A stretch of DNA of 64,000 bases from NCBI GenBank assembly GCA_023387735.1, contig JAEWHP010000012.1:186001-250000 (forward strand), given 5' to 3'. The first letter of the stretch is position 1, and each line of letters opens with the position of its first letter. Below the pieces are notes generated by a model. It had not been told where the DNA came from. It did not search any database and worked only from the letters and a program-made list of their open reading frames with translations. Of this stretch, positions 42,473 through 51,995 are shown piece by piece. The position numbers and the translations under genes are program-made. The stretch is from Pseudomonadota bacterium. GTDB lineage: Bacteria; Pseudomonadota; Alphaproteobacteria; Rhizobiales; Xanthobacteraceae.

Positions 42473-43744
42473 CTACTTCTTGGCCCGCAACTTGTCGATC
42501 AGGGGCGACAGCAGCGAGCTCTTGGGCTTCTTGGTCTCGCCGCGGCCAGTGAGCCGCTGCGCGATCTGCAGGAACATCTCGGTGGTGCGATGCGTGGCGG
42601 ATATTTCCGCGATCATCTGGCCGTTATTGGCGGCTGCGCCGAACATCTGCGGATCGAACGGGATCGTGGCGATCGGCTGGCTTTCGATCGCCTTGGCGAA
42701 CTCGCTCGCCGGGATCTCCGGTCGCTTCGGGATGCCGACCTGGTTCAGGCAGTAGAGCGGCGCGCGATCGTTCGGCCGCGAGGCCTTCAGCAGGTCGAAG
42801 ATGTTCTTTGTGTTGCGCAGATTGGCGAGATCGGGCGACGCGACGATCAGAATGTCGTCGGCCGCGATCAGCGCGCGCTTGGTCCATCCCGACCATTGAT
42901 GGGGAACGTCGAGCACGATGCACGGCATCGAGGTGCGAAGCGTGTCGAAGATCGAATCGAAGGCTTCCGCGCCGAAATCGTAGACCTTGTCGAGCGTCGC
43001 CGGCGCAGCCAGCAGGCTGAGATGATCGGTGCATTTCGACAGCAGGCGGTCGATGAAGGCGGTATCGATGCGGTCGGGCGAGAACACCGCGTCGGCGATG
43101 CCCTGCGGCGGGTCCTGGTTGTAATCGAGGCCTGCAGTGCCGAAGGCGAGGTCGAGATCGGCGACCACGGAATCCAGCGACAGGTCGCGCGCGATCGCCC
43201 AGGCGACGTTGTGGGCGACGGTGGATGAACCGACGCCGCCCTTGGCGCCGACGATGGCGATGATGCGGCCGACCGCCTTGGCTTCCGGCGCCGAGAACAG
43301 GTTGCAGACCGAACGCACGACGTCGATGGCGCCGACCGGCGCGAGAACGTAATCGCTGACGCCGCGGCGCACCAGTTCGCGGTAAAGCATGACGTCGTTG
43401 ATGCGACCGATCACGATCACGCGGGTGCCGGCGTCGCACACGGTGGCGAGCTGGTCGAGGCCGGCGAGGATGTCGTTGCGGCCCTCGGTCTCCAGGATAA
43501 TCACGTTCGGCGTCGGCGCCGAGCGATAGGCCTCGACGGCGGCCGCCATGCCGCCCATCTGGATCTTGAGATGGGCCTTGCCGAGGCGACGGTCCTCGCC
43601 TGCCGCCTGCACGGCAGCCGCGGTTTCCACCGTCTCGCAAAATGCCTGCACCGATACCCGCGGCGCCGGCGCGATATGGTCGTCGGCGGACGGTACCGTG
43701 CTCTCAGGCTGCTCTTCCGTGTTCTGACGCGCGTAACTGATCAT
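42473..43744 (-). CDS. cpaE: Tad pilus localisation protein CpaE (TadZ)
   Basis: A 423-residue protein. A degenerate receiver-like domain at about 55-160 is followed by a MinD/ParA-type ATPase with the deviant Walker A GAKGGVGSST and IVLDVPHQWSGWT. TadZ/CpaE places the secretion apparatus at the cell pole. Its start overlaps the cpaD stop by 4 bases (ATGA). Confidence 0.95.
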   Translation of the reverse strand: MISYARQNTEEQPESTVPSADDHIAPAPRVSVQAFCETVETAAAVQAAGEDRRLGKAHLKIQMGGMAAAVEAYRSAPTPNVIILETEGRNDILAGLDQLATVCDAGTRVIVIGRINDVMLYRELVRRGVSDYVLAPVGAIDVVRSVCNLFSAPEAKAVGRIIAIVGAKGGVGSSTVAHNVAWAIARDLSLDSVVADLDLAFGTAGLDYNQDPPQGIADAVFSPDRIDTAFIDRLLSKCTDHLSLLAAPATLDKVYDFGAEAFDSIFDTLRTSMPCIVLDVPHQWSGWTKRALIAADDILIVASPDLANLRNTKNIFDLLKASRPNDRAPLYCLNQVGIPKRPEIPASEFAKAIESQPIATIPFDPQMFGAAANNGQMIAEISATHRTTEMFLQIAQRLTGRGETKKPKSSLLSPLIDKLRAKK

Positions 43745-44493
43745 TTGCCGGTGTCGCTAAGTTTGGCCCTGTCGGACTCGGGATAGGTGGTGGCTGTGGT
43801 GACGCCCCTGCGATATTTCTCGAAGGCGATGCCACGTCGCGGCATATAGGCAGGAGTCTCGGGACGCGGCTGCACCAGGTCCGTCGGATTGTCGATCATC
43901 GCCGCCAGGTTGCGCTGGTTGGCGCAGCCGAAATTGTAGTAGGGCTTGTTCTCGAACCAGTGCTTGTTGTGGATCGATGGTCCGATATCCTCCGGCCACA
44001 GGCCGCATGGCCCGGCCACCGCGGAGATCCTCGGATAGTTCAATCGGATCGCAGCCATGTGTCGCGGATCCTGAGGGCGATACCGGCGCACCGTGAACGC
44101 GCGCGGCGGCAGGCCGGCCGCGGCGAAGGTGGCCTGGATCTCGCGCAGTGAATCCTGCGCCGCCCGTGCATTCGGCGTGTCGACCGGCACATCGACGCTG
44201 ATCACGCCGGTGCCCTCGCGCATCCAGTCGCCTGCCAGGCTCATCACGTCGGCGCGTTGCGAGGCGGCGAGACCGCCGCGTCCGCGTCCGACGAAGACCA
44301 CGATCGAGCGATCGGCCTCCTGCACCGCGATCGGATGACGCAGGCGATAATCGTTGGGGTAATCCGACTGCATCACGAGTTCGCGCTTGTGATTGCAGGC
44401 GCCCAGCGCCACGGAAAGGCCGATCAGTGCGACCGTCAGCCGGAGCGCGCGCTTGCGATCGGCGGATCTGGTGGATGTCAACTGTACTGTCAT
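43741..44493 (-). CDS. cpaD: Tad pilus lipoprotein CpaD
   Basis: A 250-residue protein with a lipoprotein signal (LTVALIGLSVALGACN, lipobox Cys near residue 32) and the CpaD domain including DYPNDYRLRHPIAV and FGCANQRNLAAMI. It helps insert the CpaC secretin in the outer membrane. ATG 44493, with GAGGCGGGG before it, is preferred over longer frames that run into cpaC. Confidence 0.93.
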   Translation of the reverse strand: MTVQLTSTRSADRKRALRLTVALIGLSVALGACNHKRELVMQSDYPNDYRLRHPIAVQEADRSIVVFVGRGRGGLAASQRADVMSLAGDWMREGTGVISVDVPVDTPNARAAQDSLREIQATFAAAGLPPRAFTVRRYRPQDPRHMAAIRLNYPRISAVAGPCGLWPEDIGPSIHNKHWFENKPYYNFGCANQRNLAAMIDNPTDLVQPRPETPAYMPRRGIAFEKYRRGVTTATTYPESDRAKLSDTGK

Positions 44494-44503
44494 CGTCCCC
44501 GCC

Positions 44504-45976
44504 TCAATCCGTAATAAAGCCATAGGTGCCGCGATAATTCCGTCCCGGTTCGGCCCGGCCCGGAACGCCGTAGATGCGATTGATGTTGCCGAGCAGATCG
44601 GCCTGCGGATCAGACGTGCTGGCAAAGCCGTCGTCCGGGCGCGACAGGTCCTTCTGCGCCACCGCGCGCACTACATAGGGCGTCACCAGAACCATCAGTT
44701 CGGTCTGGCTGTTGACGAAGTCGCGGCTGCGGAATAGCGCGCCGAGAACCGGCAGTTGCGTCAGGCCGGGAAAGCCGTTGACCGCCTGCTTGGTCTGTTC
44801 CGCGATCAGGCCTGCCATCGCCATCGATCCACCCGAGGGAATTTCCAGCGTGGTCTCCGCCCGGCGGGTCTTGATCGAGGGAATGGTCAACGAGTTCGTC
44901 GACGTGGCGCTGACGGCTTGCGACAGCGTGATCGAATTGTCGTTCGACAGCTCGGAGACCTCCGTCATCACGCGCAGGCTGATACGGCCCTCGGTCAGCA
45001 CGACCGGGGTGAAGTTGAGCGAAATGCCGAACTTCTTGAAGCTGATCTGGGTGGTACAAACGCGTGTGACCGGGTCGCAGGAATAGCCGGCAGGAACCGG
45101 AAACTCGCCGCCGGCGATGAAGGTCGCCGACTCGCCGGAAATCGCGGTCAAATTGGGTTCGGCCAGCGTGCGCACCACGCCGGCACTTTCCATTGCGCGC
45201 AAGGTCGCCGTCACCGACGGAACGCTGCCGAACGATCCGCTCAGCTGGTTGCCGGAGACCAGCGAGCGACCGTAGGCGGTGAACGGGTTGGCGTTGTTGA
45301 AGTTCACCACCGCGGTGCCGTAAGTCATGGTGGCCGACAGGTCGATGCCCATCTGCTTGACGATGTTGCGCGCGACTTCGGTGACGGCCACCTTCAGCAT
45401 CACCTGGTCGCGGCCACGAACCGCGATCGAATTGACGACCCTTTCCACACCGCCGACCAGGCGCGCGGCCATGTCGGTGGCCTGCTGTGCTTCCACCGGG
45501 GTTGCCGCGGTGCCGCTCAGCACCACGCCGTCGCCGACACCGTCGATCTGGATGTCCGAGTTCGGCATCGCCTGCTTCAGCGCCGCGCGGACGCCGTTGA
45601 GATCGCGCTTGACAGCAATGTCATAGGCCGCGATCTGCTGGCCCGCGGCATCGAAGAAAATGATGTTGGTCTGTCCGACCGCGGCGCCGATGATATAGGC
45701 GCGCTGGGTGGAGCGAACGACGGCGTTGGCGATCTTCGGATCGGCAACCAGGACGTCCTTGATCTCGCGCGGCAGGTCGATCACGATCGATTTGCCGATC
45801 CCGAGCGAGAGGAAGCGCGCATTCATCTGACCGTCCGCGGCAACAGCCGCGGGAGCGCGATAGTCGCTCGCCGCCACCGGCGCCAGCGCCGGGTTCAGCG
45901 TGAGCGCAGCTGCGGCCGAAAACGACAGGGCGCGAACCAGGAATGTCCGGATCGGCTGATTTTCCCTGCACTTCAT
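44504..45976 (-). CDS. cpaC: Tad pilus outer membrane secretin CpaC
   Basis: A 490-residue secretin with a signal peptide, an N-domain (LGIGKSIVIDLPREIKDVLV), a BON-like middle domain, and the C-terminal secretin barrel (GEFPVPAGYS, then VVLTEGRISLRVMTEVSELS). It forms the outer membrane channel. ATG 45976 has AAGGA spaced 8 bases before it. A GTG at 45997, overlapping the cpaB stop, is an alternative start. Confidence 0.95.
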   Translation of the reverse strand: MKCRENQPIRTFLVRALSFSAAAALTLNPALAPVAASDYRAPAAVAADGQMNARFLSLGIGKSIVIDLPREIKDVLVADPKIANAVVRSTQRAYIIGAAVGQTNIIFFDAAGQQIAAYDIAVKRDLNGVRAALKQAMPNSDIQIDGVGDGVVLSGTAATPVEAQQATDMAARLVGGVERVVNSIAVRGRDQVMLKVAVTEVARNIVKQMGIDLSATMTYGTAVVNFNNANPFTAYGRSLVSGNQLSGSFGSVPSVTATLRAMESAGVVRTLAEPNLTAISGESATFIAGGEFPVPAGYSCDPVTRVCTTQISFKKFGISLNFTPVVLTEGRISLRVMTEVSELSNDNSITLSQAVSATSTNSLTIPSIKTRRAETTLEIPSGGSMAMAGLIAEQTKQAVNGFPGLTQLPVLGALFRSRDFVNSQTELMVLVTPYVVRAVAQKDLSRPDDGFASTSDPQADLLGNINRIYGVPGRAEPGRNYRGTYGFITD

Positions 45977-45993
45977 CTCATGCGTCCTTTCGG

Positions 45994-46776
45994 TCACTTC
46001 TGCATCGACTGCTGGAGGGCCACGCCATAGCGAATGATGTTGAGGCCTTCGCTCCTGCTGATCTGCTCTTCGACTTTTTCGACTGCGTTGACGTCGACGA
46101 TGCTGCGCAGCGCCAGTGTCAGTACGCCGCCCTGCCGCGCGCGGGCGAGTGTCTCGGCCTGTTCGGGCTTCAGCTCGAGGGTTGCGGTCTTGCCGACCAT
46201 CGAGCTCGTGCCTTCCTTCTCCTTCGGCGCCTGGTCGATCGCCAGGACGCGCACGTTGGTCAGGATGATTTCCGAGGTGGTGAGGTCCGGACCCTTGCTG
46301 TCCGGGTTCTTCTCGCGCTTGGAAAGAATCACGTCGACGCGATCGTTCGGCAGGATGAAACCGCCGGCGCCGGTTTCCGGCGAAATTTCGGTGGAGATGG
46401 CGCGATAGCCGGCCGGCAGGATCGCCGCCATGAAGCCGGAGCCGTCGGATTTAACCAGCTTCTGCTCGCGGATCGGTTCGCCTGCGATGAACGGCGAACG
46501 TGCGATCGAGCCGGTGAATTCCTTGACCGCCTCGGCCTTGCTGGCGCGGCTGATGAAATTGCCTGAGGTGGCCTGGGGCCAGGCCTGCCATTGCAGGTCA
46601 TCCGGCTTGACGGACTGGCCGAGACCGATGTCGGCCTTCGCGACCAGGATATCGACCGTTGGAATCTGCGCGACCGGCGCCGGTGCCGGCGCTTCGCGGG
46701 ACCCGCTGGCGAGATAAGCTGCAAGGCCACCGGCGCCGAGTGCGATGCTCAAGACGACAATACGTGCCCTATTCAT
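45994..46776 (-). CDS. cpaB: Tad pilus assembly protein CpaB (RcpC)
   Basis: A 260-residue periplasmic protein with an N-terminal anchor (MNRARIVVLSIALGAGGLAA) and a SAF/CpaB domain (TVDILVAKADIGLGQSVKPD, then DLQWQAWP). It lies at the head of the leftward cpaBCDEF-tadBC operon. ATG 46776 is preferred over one six codons earlier because GGAAAG precedes it at good spacing. Confidence 0.94.
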   Translation of the reverse strand: MNRARIVVLSIALGAGGLAAYLASGSREAPAPAPVAQIPTVDILVAKADIGLGQSVKPDDLQWQAWPQATSGNFISRASKAEAVKEFTGSIARSPFIAGEPIREQKLVKSDGSGFMAAILPAGYRAISTEISPETGAGGFILPNDRVDVILSKREKNPDSKGPDLTTSEIILTNVRVLAIDQAPKEKEGTSSMVGKTATLELKPEQAETLARARQGGVLTLALRSIVDVNAVEKVEEQISRSEGLNIIRYGVALQQSMQK

Positions 46777-46842
46777 ACGCTTCACTTTCCACATAACGCC
46801 GCGACGCTTCTGTCGCCGTGATCGGAGTTGACCAGTTATTCG

Positions 46843-46857
46843 TCAAAGCATGGTTAA
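46843..46857 (-). promoter_or_regulatory. CtrA-type box before cpaB
   Basis: The minus strand reads TTAA, 7 bases, TTGA, one mismatch to TTAA-N7-TTAA, about 70 bases upstream of cpaB. The rest of 46858-47065 holds no gene that I can support. Confidence 0.35.
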
Positions 46858-47065
46858 TGAGGCGTGTGTAAATTGCCTTAACGATGCATTACCGTTCGCT
46901 GCTGTCGCCCGGCTGCCACCTTCGCAGTGGGGTTCGTCGTTCGCAGCAATGCTCACGCCACGGCGAGCAGCCGCGGAATCAATGCACGTCGCGACGACCG
47001 GCGTGGGCACGAACAGCTTTGGATGATGGATCGCCCCCGCGCTCGCGCGGATGATGGCGCGGTCT

Positions 47066-47908
47066 TCAGTCCAGCCGGTTGAGCGTTGCGACCGGGACGG
47101 TCGCCTTGCTGCCGGGCGGGCGCGAATTGTCCTTTTCCTTGCGGCTCAGCATCTCCCGAAGATAGGCGACGTTGGTCGTCGCCTCGTCGGCGGGCAGATC
47201 ACCCTTGGCGATGGTCTCGGCTTCCGCAAAGCGGCCCTGCAGCCCGACCACCAGTGCGAGGTTCTGGCGGACCCGGCCGTCGGCCTTCGGATTGGCATAG
47301 GCGCGCCGCAGCGTCGCCTCGGCCTGCGGCAGTTCCCGCGTCAGCATGTAGGAGAGGCCGAAGTTGGAGAGCACCGAGGGCTCTTCCGGCACGATCTTCA
47401 GCGCGGACTCATAGTAGCGGCGGGCTTCATCATGCTTGCCCATCTTGTCGAGCGTGGTGCCTTGCACCGACAGGATGCGCCAGTCGGGATTGGCGGGCGT
47501 GTGCGCGCGGGCGAGGACGTCGAAGGCCGCCTGCGAGTTGCCGTTGTCGGCGAGCGCGCGGCCGTAGGCGGCCAGCAGCGTCTTGTTGCCGGGATGGGCG
47601 ATGGTCGCCTGCTCGAGCACGGCGGCGGCCTGCGGGCGCTGCCCGGAGGCGCGCAGCGCCTGGCCGTAAGCCAGTGCCGCCTCGGCGTCCTTGGGATTGG
47701 CGCGATAGCGCTCGCCGTAAACTTCGACCGCGCGGCGGGGATCGTCGGGCGTGGCTTGCGCCCTGGAAGTGCTTAGCGCGCCCGTCACGTCGGACATGGT
47801 CTGGCAGCCGCCGAGGCCTGCGGCGAGAACCGCCGTCACGGCTGCGGAGCTGAGAAAACGGGCAAGAGCCGCGGTAGGAAATCTGGCCTGGTTGGGCTGT
47901 CGACGCAT
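47066..47908 (-). CDS. tadD: Tad pilus TPR lipoprotein TadD
   Basis: A 280-residue protein with a lipoprotein signal (VTAVLAAGLGGCQ), then tetratricopeptide repeats over about residues 55-245 and a short polar tail. It is the TadD pilotin-like factor that supports secretin assembly. It is transcribed alone, upstream of the cpaB operon and in the same direction, with its own possible CtrA box. Confidence 0.9.
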   Translation of the reverse strand: MRRQPNQARFPTAALARFLSSAAVTAVLAAGLGGCQTMSDVTGALSTSRAQATPDDPRRAVEVYGERYRANPKDAEAALAYGQALRASGQRPQAAAVLEQATIAHPGNKTLLAAYGRALADNGNSQAAFDVLARAHTPANPDWRILSVQGTTLDKMGKHDEARRYYESALKIVPEEPSVLSNFGLSYMLTRELPQAEATLRRAYANPKADGRVRQNLALVVGLQGRFAEAETIAKGDLPADEATTNVAYLREMLSRKEKDNSRPPGSKATVPVATLNRLD

Positions 47909-47971
47909 GGCACTTCAACTCTTGGATATCTGGCGAATGGAGCCGAACGCGCGATCAATAGACTGTTAACC

Positions 47972-47986
47972 CTAACGGCCGGTTAA
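47972..47986 (-). promoter_or_regulatory. CtrA-type box before tadD
   Basis: The minus strand reads TTAA, 7 bases, TTAG, one mismatch to the CtrA consensus, about 65 bases before tadD; a GTTAAC palindrome lies just beyond. Confidence 0.35.
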
Positions 47987-48041
47987 TCGGACGTGCTATG
48001 CCATCGCCATCACCCTGCCCGTCCCCATCCGCGAGACACGC

Positions 48042-49421
48042 ATGCAATCCCCGTTCGAAACTGCGCCGGCCGATGCCATCCCGATTTATTTCGCGACCAA
48101 GTCGACCTGGGACGAGGTCCGCACCGGGCTTCCCGAACACGCCCGGCAGTTTGCGGCGGCCAACGACTTCACGGCCAAGCCCGGCAAGTGCCTGACGCTG
48201 CCCGCGCCCGACGGGCGGATCGCGCAGGTCGTCTTCGGGATCGAGGACGCGGCCAGCAAGTCGCGCGACCTGTTCCGGCCCGGCGTCCTGCCGGGCCTGC
48301 TGCCGCCGGGCGTTTATCGCTTTGCCAATGCGCCACATGATGCGCGTCTCGCGACGCTGGCGTTCGCATTGGGCACCTATCGCTTCGGCCGCTACCGCAA
48401 GAGCGAAACCCCGGCGGTCCGGCTGGTGCCGCCCGATGGCGTCGACGCCGCCGACATCATGCGAATGGCGGAGGCGGCGGCGCTGGCGCGCGACCTGATC
48501 AACACGCCCTCGAACGACATGGGCCCGGAGGAGCTGGCGCTGGCCGCGCAAGCGTTGGCCATGCGCTTTGGTGCCAGCTTCAACTGCATCGTCGGCGACG
48601 AACTCGTGAGCCAGAATTTTCCGCTGATCCACGCGGTCGGCATGGCCTCGACACGCGCGCCGCGCCTGATCGACCTCAATTGGGGCGATCCTTCCCTTCC
48701 GAAGGTAACGCTGGTCGGCAAGGGCGTGTGCTTCGATACCGGCGGCCTCGACCTGAAGCCTTCGAGCGGCATGCTGATCATGAAAAAGGACATGGGCGGT
48801 GCGGCCAACGTGCTGGCTCTGGCGCAGATGGTGATGGACGCCGGCCTGAAAGTCCGGCTGCGCGTGCTGCTCCCGGCGGTCGAGAACGCGGTCGCCGGCA
48901 ATGCGTTTCGGCCGCTCGACATCTTCAAGTCGCGCAAGGGGCCGACCGTGGAGATCGGCAACACCGACGCCGAGGGCCGGCTGGTGCTGGCGGATGCGCT
49001 GGCGCTGGCGGACGAGGAGAAACCAGATTTGCTGATCGATCTCGGCACGCTCACGGGCGCGGCGCGAGTGGCGCTGGGGCCGGACCTTCCACCGTTCTAC
49101 ACCAATGACGAGACGCTGGCCGAAGCCGTCGCGGCGCATGCCAAGCGGGAGAACGACCCGCTGTGGCGAATGCCGCTGTGGCCGCCTTACGATTCCTGGC
49201 TCGATTCGAAAACCGCCGACATCAACAACGCTCCGTCGGGCGGCTTTGCCGGCTCGATCACCTGCGCGCTGTTCCTGCAGCGCTTCGTGACGAACGCCAA
49301 GAGCTGGCTGCATGTCGATATCTATGGCTGGACACCTTCCGCAAAGCCCGGGCGCCCCGAAGGTGGCGAATGCCAGGCGGCCCGCGCGATCTACAAACTA
49401 TTGAGCGAACGCTATGGATGA
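48042..49421 (+). CDS. Leucyl aminopeptidase family protein (M17)
   Basis: A 459-residue cytosolic metallopeptidase with the M17 signatures: GKGVCFDTGGLDLKPSSGML (metal and catalytic Lys region), KKDMGGAA, and NTDAEGRLVLADAL, which carries two Zn ligands. It removes N-terminal residues from peptides. It overlaps the next gene by 8 bases, so peptide trimming and wall-peptide hydrolysis are coupled. Confidence 0.95.
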   Translation: MQSPFETAPADAIPIYFATKSTWDEVRTGLPEHARQFAAANDFTAKPGKCLTLPAPDGRIAQVVFGIEDAASKSRDLFRPGVLPGLLPPGVYRFANAPHDARLATLAFALGTYRFGRYRKSETPAVRLVPPDGVDAADIMRMAEAAALARDLINTPSNDMGPEELALAAQALAMRFGASFNCIVGDELVSQNFPLIHAVGMASTRAPRLIDLNWGDPSLPKVTLVGKGVCFDTGGLDLKPSSGMLIMKKDMGGAANVLALAQMVMDAGLKVRLRVLLPAVENAVAGNAFRPLDIFKSRKGPTVEIGNTDAEGRLVLADALALADEEKPDLLIDLGTLTGAARVALGPDLPPFYTNDETLAEAVAAHAKRENDPLWRMPLWPPYDSWLDSKTADINNAPSGGFAGSITCALFLQRFVTNAKSWLHVDIYGWTPSAKPGRPEGGECQAARAIYKLLSERYG

Positions 49422-50256
49422 TCCGCGCCTGACGCCGGCACGGCCGGAAGTCGCCGCAAAGTATCTCGAAGGCAAGGTGAAGGCCGCGCGCTTCGTCACG
49501 GGCGAGGAGTTTTGCGTCATCGACGCCATCGCGCCGTTACGCGAAAGGCCGGCCGCCGATGCCATGCTGTCGACGCAGGCGCTGAAGGGCGAACGCATCA
49601 CCATCTACGACCGCAACGATGAAGGCTTTGCCTGGGGCCAGTTGAACGGCGACGGCTACGTCGGCTGGATTCCGGATGCTGCGCTGGCAAAGCCTTTGGC
49701 AGCACCGACGCACAAGGTCACGGCGCTGCGGACGTTTGCATTTCCGGGACCATCGATCAAACTGCCACCGGTCGAGACGCTGTCGATCGGCGCGAGAGTG
49801 GCCGTCATCCGCGAAGACGGCGCCTTCGCCGTGACCGATGAAGGCAGCTACCTGCCGCACGCTCATGTCGGTGGCATCGATAAGATGGAAAGGGATTTCG
49901 TCGCGGTTGCCGAGCGGTTTATCGGGACGCCTTACCTCTGGGGCGGCAAGAGCAGCCTCGGCATCGATTGCTCCGGCCTCGTCCAGGTGTCTCTGACATC
50001 AGCCGGCACCGGCTGCCCGCGCGACAGCGACATGCAGCGGGACGGCCTGGGACGAGACTTGAGCCCGGAAGAAATGAAAAAGCTGCAGCGCGGCGACCTG
50101 ATCTTCTGGAAGGGACACGTCGCGATCGTGCGGGATGCCTCGACCATCGTTCATGCCAATGCGCACCACATGGCGACGGTGATTGAAAATACGCAGGAAG
50201 CGATCGCGCGGATCAAGGCGGCGGGAAGCGAAGTGACGGCGATCAAGCGGCTATAG
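49414..50256 (+). CDS. NlpC/P60 family C40 peptidase with SH3-like region
   Basis: A 280-residue protein. The N-terminal half contains SH3-like repeats (AFAWGQLNGDGYVGWIPDAA-type segment). The C-terminal NlpC/P60 domain has the catalytic triad: Cys in SLGIDCSGLVQVSL, His in GHVAIVRD, and His in VHANAHH. No signal peptide is visible, so it probably acts on wall peptides recovered in the cytoplasm (dipeptidyl-peptidase VI type), in line with the overlapping aminopeptidase. Confidence 0.92.
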   Translation: MDDPRLTPARPEVAAKYLEGKVKAARFVTGEEFCVIDAIAPLRERPAADAMLSTQALKGERITIYDRNDEGFAWGQLNGDGYVGWIPDAALAKPLAAPTHKVTALRTFAFPGPSIKLPPVETLSIGARVAVIREDGAFAVTDEGSYLPHAHVGGIDKMERDFVAVAERFIGTPYLWGGKSSLGIDCSGLVQVSLTSAGTGCPRDSDMQRDGLGRDLSPEEMKKLQRGDLIFWKGHVAIVRDASTIVHANAHHMATVIENTQEAIARIKAAGSEVTAIKRL

Positions 50257-50261
50257 CGCTC

Positions 50262-50358
50262 CGTCATTCCGGGGCACGCGCGGAAGCGCGTGAACCCGGA
50301 ATCTCGCTCGATTTATCTCTGGATTCCGGGTTCGCGCTGCGCGCGCCCCGGAATGACG
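50262..50358. repeat. Palindromic intergenic repeat, family B
   Basis: Starts CGTCATTCCGGGGCACGCG and ends GCGCGCCCCGGAATGACG, with inner GAACCCGGAATCTCG. It lies between convergent genes and may serve as a transcription end for both. Confidence 0.85.
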
Positions 50359-50359
50359 A

Positions 50360-51985
50360 CTATGTTGCCGCCGCACCGCCCGGCACGGCCTCGATCCGGA
50401 ACGCGGCCGCAAACAGCGCGCGGGTGTAATCGCTCTTCGGATTCTTGAACAGTTCTGCGGCCGGGCCTTCCTCGACCACCTTGCCGTGACGCATCACGAT
50501 CAGGTGGCTGGCCAAAGACGCCACCACGCGCAAATCGTGCGAAATGAACATATAGGTCAGGTCGCGCTTGCGCTGCAGCTCGCGCAGCAGATCGACCATC
50601 TGCGCCTGGAACAGCATGTCGAGCGCGCTGGTCGGCTCGTCCAGCACGACGAAGTTCGGCTCCAGCACGACGGCGCGAGCGATCGATATGCGCTGGCGCT
50701 GGCCGCCGGAGAATTCGTGCGGGTACCGAAACCGCGTCTCCGGATCGAGGCCGACGTCGCGGAGCGCCTTGACGACGCGCGCCTCGCGCTCCTCCGGCGA
50801 CAGCGAACGCTGATGCACGGACAGTCCCTCGGCGACGATATCCCCGACCGACATCCGCGGACTCAGTGCGCCGAACGGATCCTGAAACACGATCTGCATG
50901 TCGCGGCGGAACGGCAGCATGTCCTTGAAGCGCAGGCCCTGGATGTTGCTGCCGAGAAACACGATCGGCCCGTCCGAGGAGATCAGGCGCAGAAGGGCCA
51001 GACCCAGCGTGGTCTTGCCGGAGCCGGATTCGCCGACGACGCCGAGCGTTTCACCCTTGCGCACCGCAATGCTGACGCCGTCCACCGCCTTGATGTGGCC
51101 GACGGTGGAGCGCATCAGGCCGCGCTTGATCGGAAACCAGACCTTCAGGTCGTCGGCCGAAATCACCACCGGCGCATCGGGCCGCGGCGGCGCCGGGTCG
51201 GGCTTCGGCTCGGCCGCCAGCAGCGCCCGCGTGTAGGCATGTTTTGGCGCGGTGAAGACTTCCTCGACCGGCCCCTGCTCGACGATCTTGCCGGAGTTCA
51301 TCACGCAGACGACGTCGGCGATGCGGCGGACGATGCCGAGATCGTGAGTGATGAACAGCATGCTCATGCCTTGCCGCCGCTGGATGTCGGCGAGCAGCGC
51401 CAGGATCTGGGCCTGCACGGTGACGTCGAGCGCCGTGGTAGGCTCGTCAGCGATCAGCAAATCCGGCTCGTTGGCAAGCGCCATCGCAATCATGACGCGC
51501 TGGCGCTGGCCGCCGGACAGCTGGTGCGGGTAGCTCTGCAGCCGCGTCTCCGGATCGGGAATGCCGACCTGGGTCAGCAATTCGAGCGTGCGCGCCCGCG
51601 CCACCGATCCGCCGACGCCTCGATGCAGCGAGAGAATTTCGCCGATCTGCGCCTCGATCGTGTGCAGCGGATTGAGCGAGGTCATCGGCTCCTGGAAGAT
51701 GATCGAGATGTCGTTGCCGCGGATCTCGCGCATCTCGCGCTCCCCCGCAGTCAGCAGATCGCGGCCGCGGAAGCGAATCTGGCCCGAGGGATGCGAAGCG
51801 CTCGGATACGGCAGCAGCTTGAGAATCGACAGCGCGCTGACAGACTTTCCGGAACCGGACTCGCCGACCAGCGCCACGCATTCGCCGCGCTTGATCGAAA
51901 ACGAGACGCGATCGACCGCGAGCGTGCTGCCGAACGCAACCGAGAGGTCACGGACGTCGAGCAAGGGCTGGTTGATGGCATCCAT
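50360..51985 (-). CDS. yejF: Peptide ABC transporter ATP-binding protein (YejF-type, two ATPase domains)
   Basis: A 541-residue fused ATPase. Domain 1 has Walker A GESGSGKSV, signature LSGGQRQRVMIAMAL and Walker B LLIADEPTT. Domain 2 (from about 285) has GESGSGKTT, FSGGQRQRISIARAV and FVVLDEPTSALD. It powers uptake of peptides. ATG 51985 follows AAGGG; the longer frame starts inside yejE. It is the last gene of the leftward yej unit. Confidence 0.94.
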   Translation of the reverse strand: MDAINQPLLDVRDLSVAFGSTLAVDRVSFSIKRGECVALVGESGSGKSVSALSILKLLPYPSASHPSGQIRFRGRDLLTAGEREMREIRGNDISIIFQEPMTSLNPLHTIEAQIGEILSLHRGVGGSVARARTLELLTQVGIPDPETRLQSYPHQLSGGQRQRVMIAMALANEPDLLIADEPTTALDVTVQAQILALLADIQRRQGMSMLFITHDLGIVRRIADVVCVMNSGKIVEQGPVEEVFTAPKHAYTRALLAAEPKPDPAPPRPDAPVVISADDLKVWFPIKRGLMRSTVGHIKAVDGVSIAVRKGETLGVVGESGSGKTTLGLALLRLISSDGPIVFLGSNIQGLRFKDMLPFRRDMQIVFQDPFGALSPRMSVGDIVAEGLSVHQRSLSPEEREARVVKALRDVGLDPETRFRYPHEFSGGQRQRISIARAVVLEPNFVVLDEPTSALDMLFQAQMVDLLRELQRKRDLTYMFISHDLRVVASLASHLIVMRHGKVVEEGPAAELFKNPKSDYTRALFAAAFRIEAVPGGAAAT

Positions 51986-51995
51986 GCGAAAGCCC

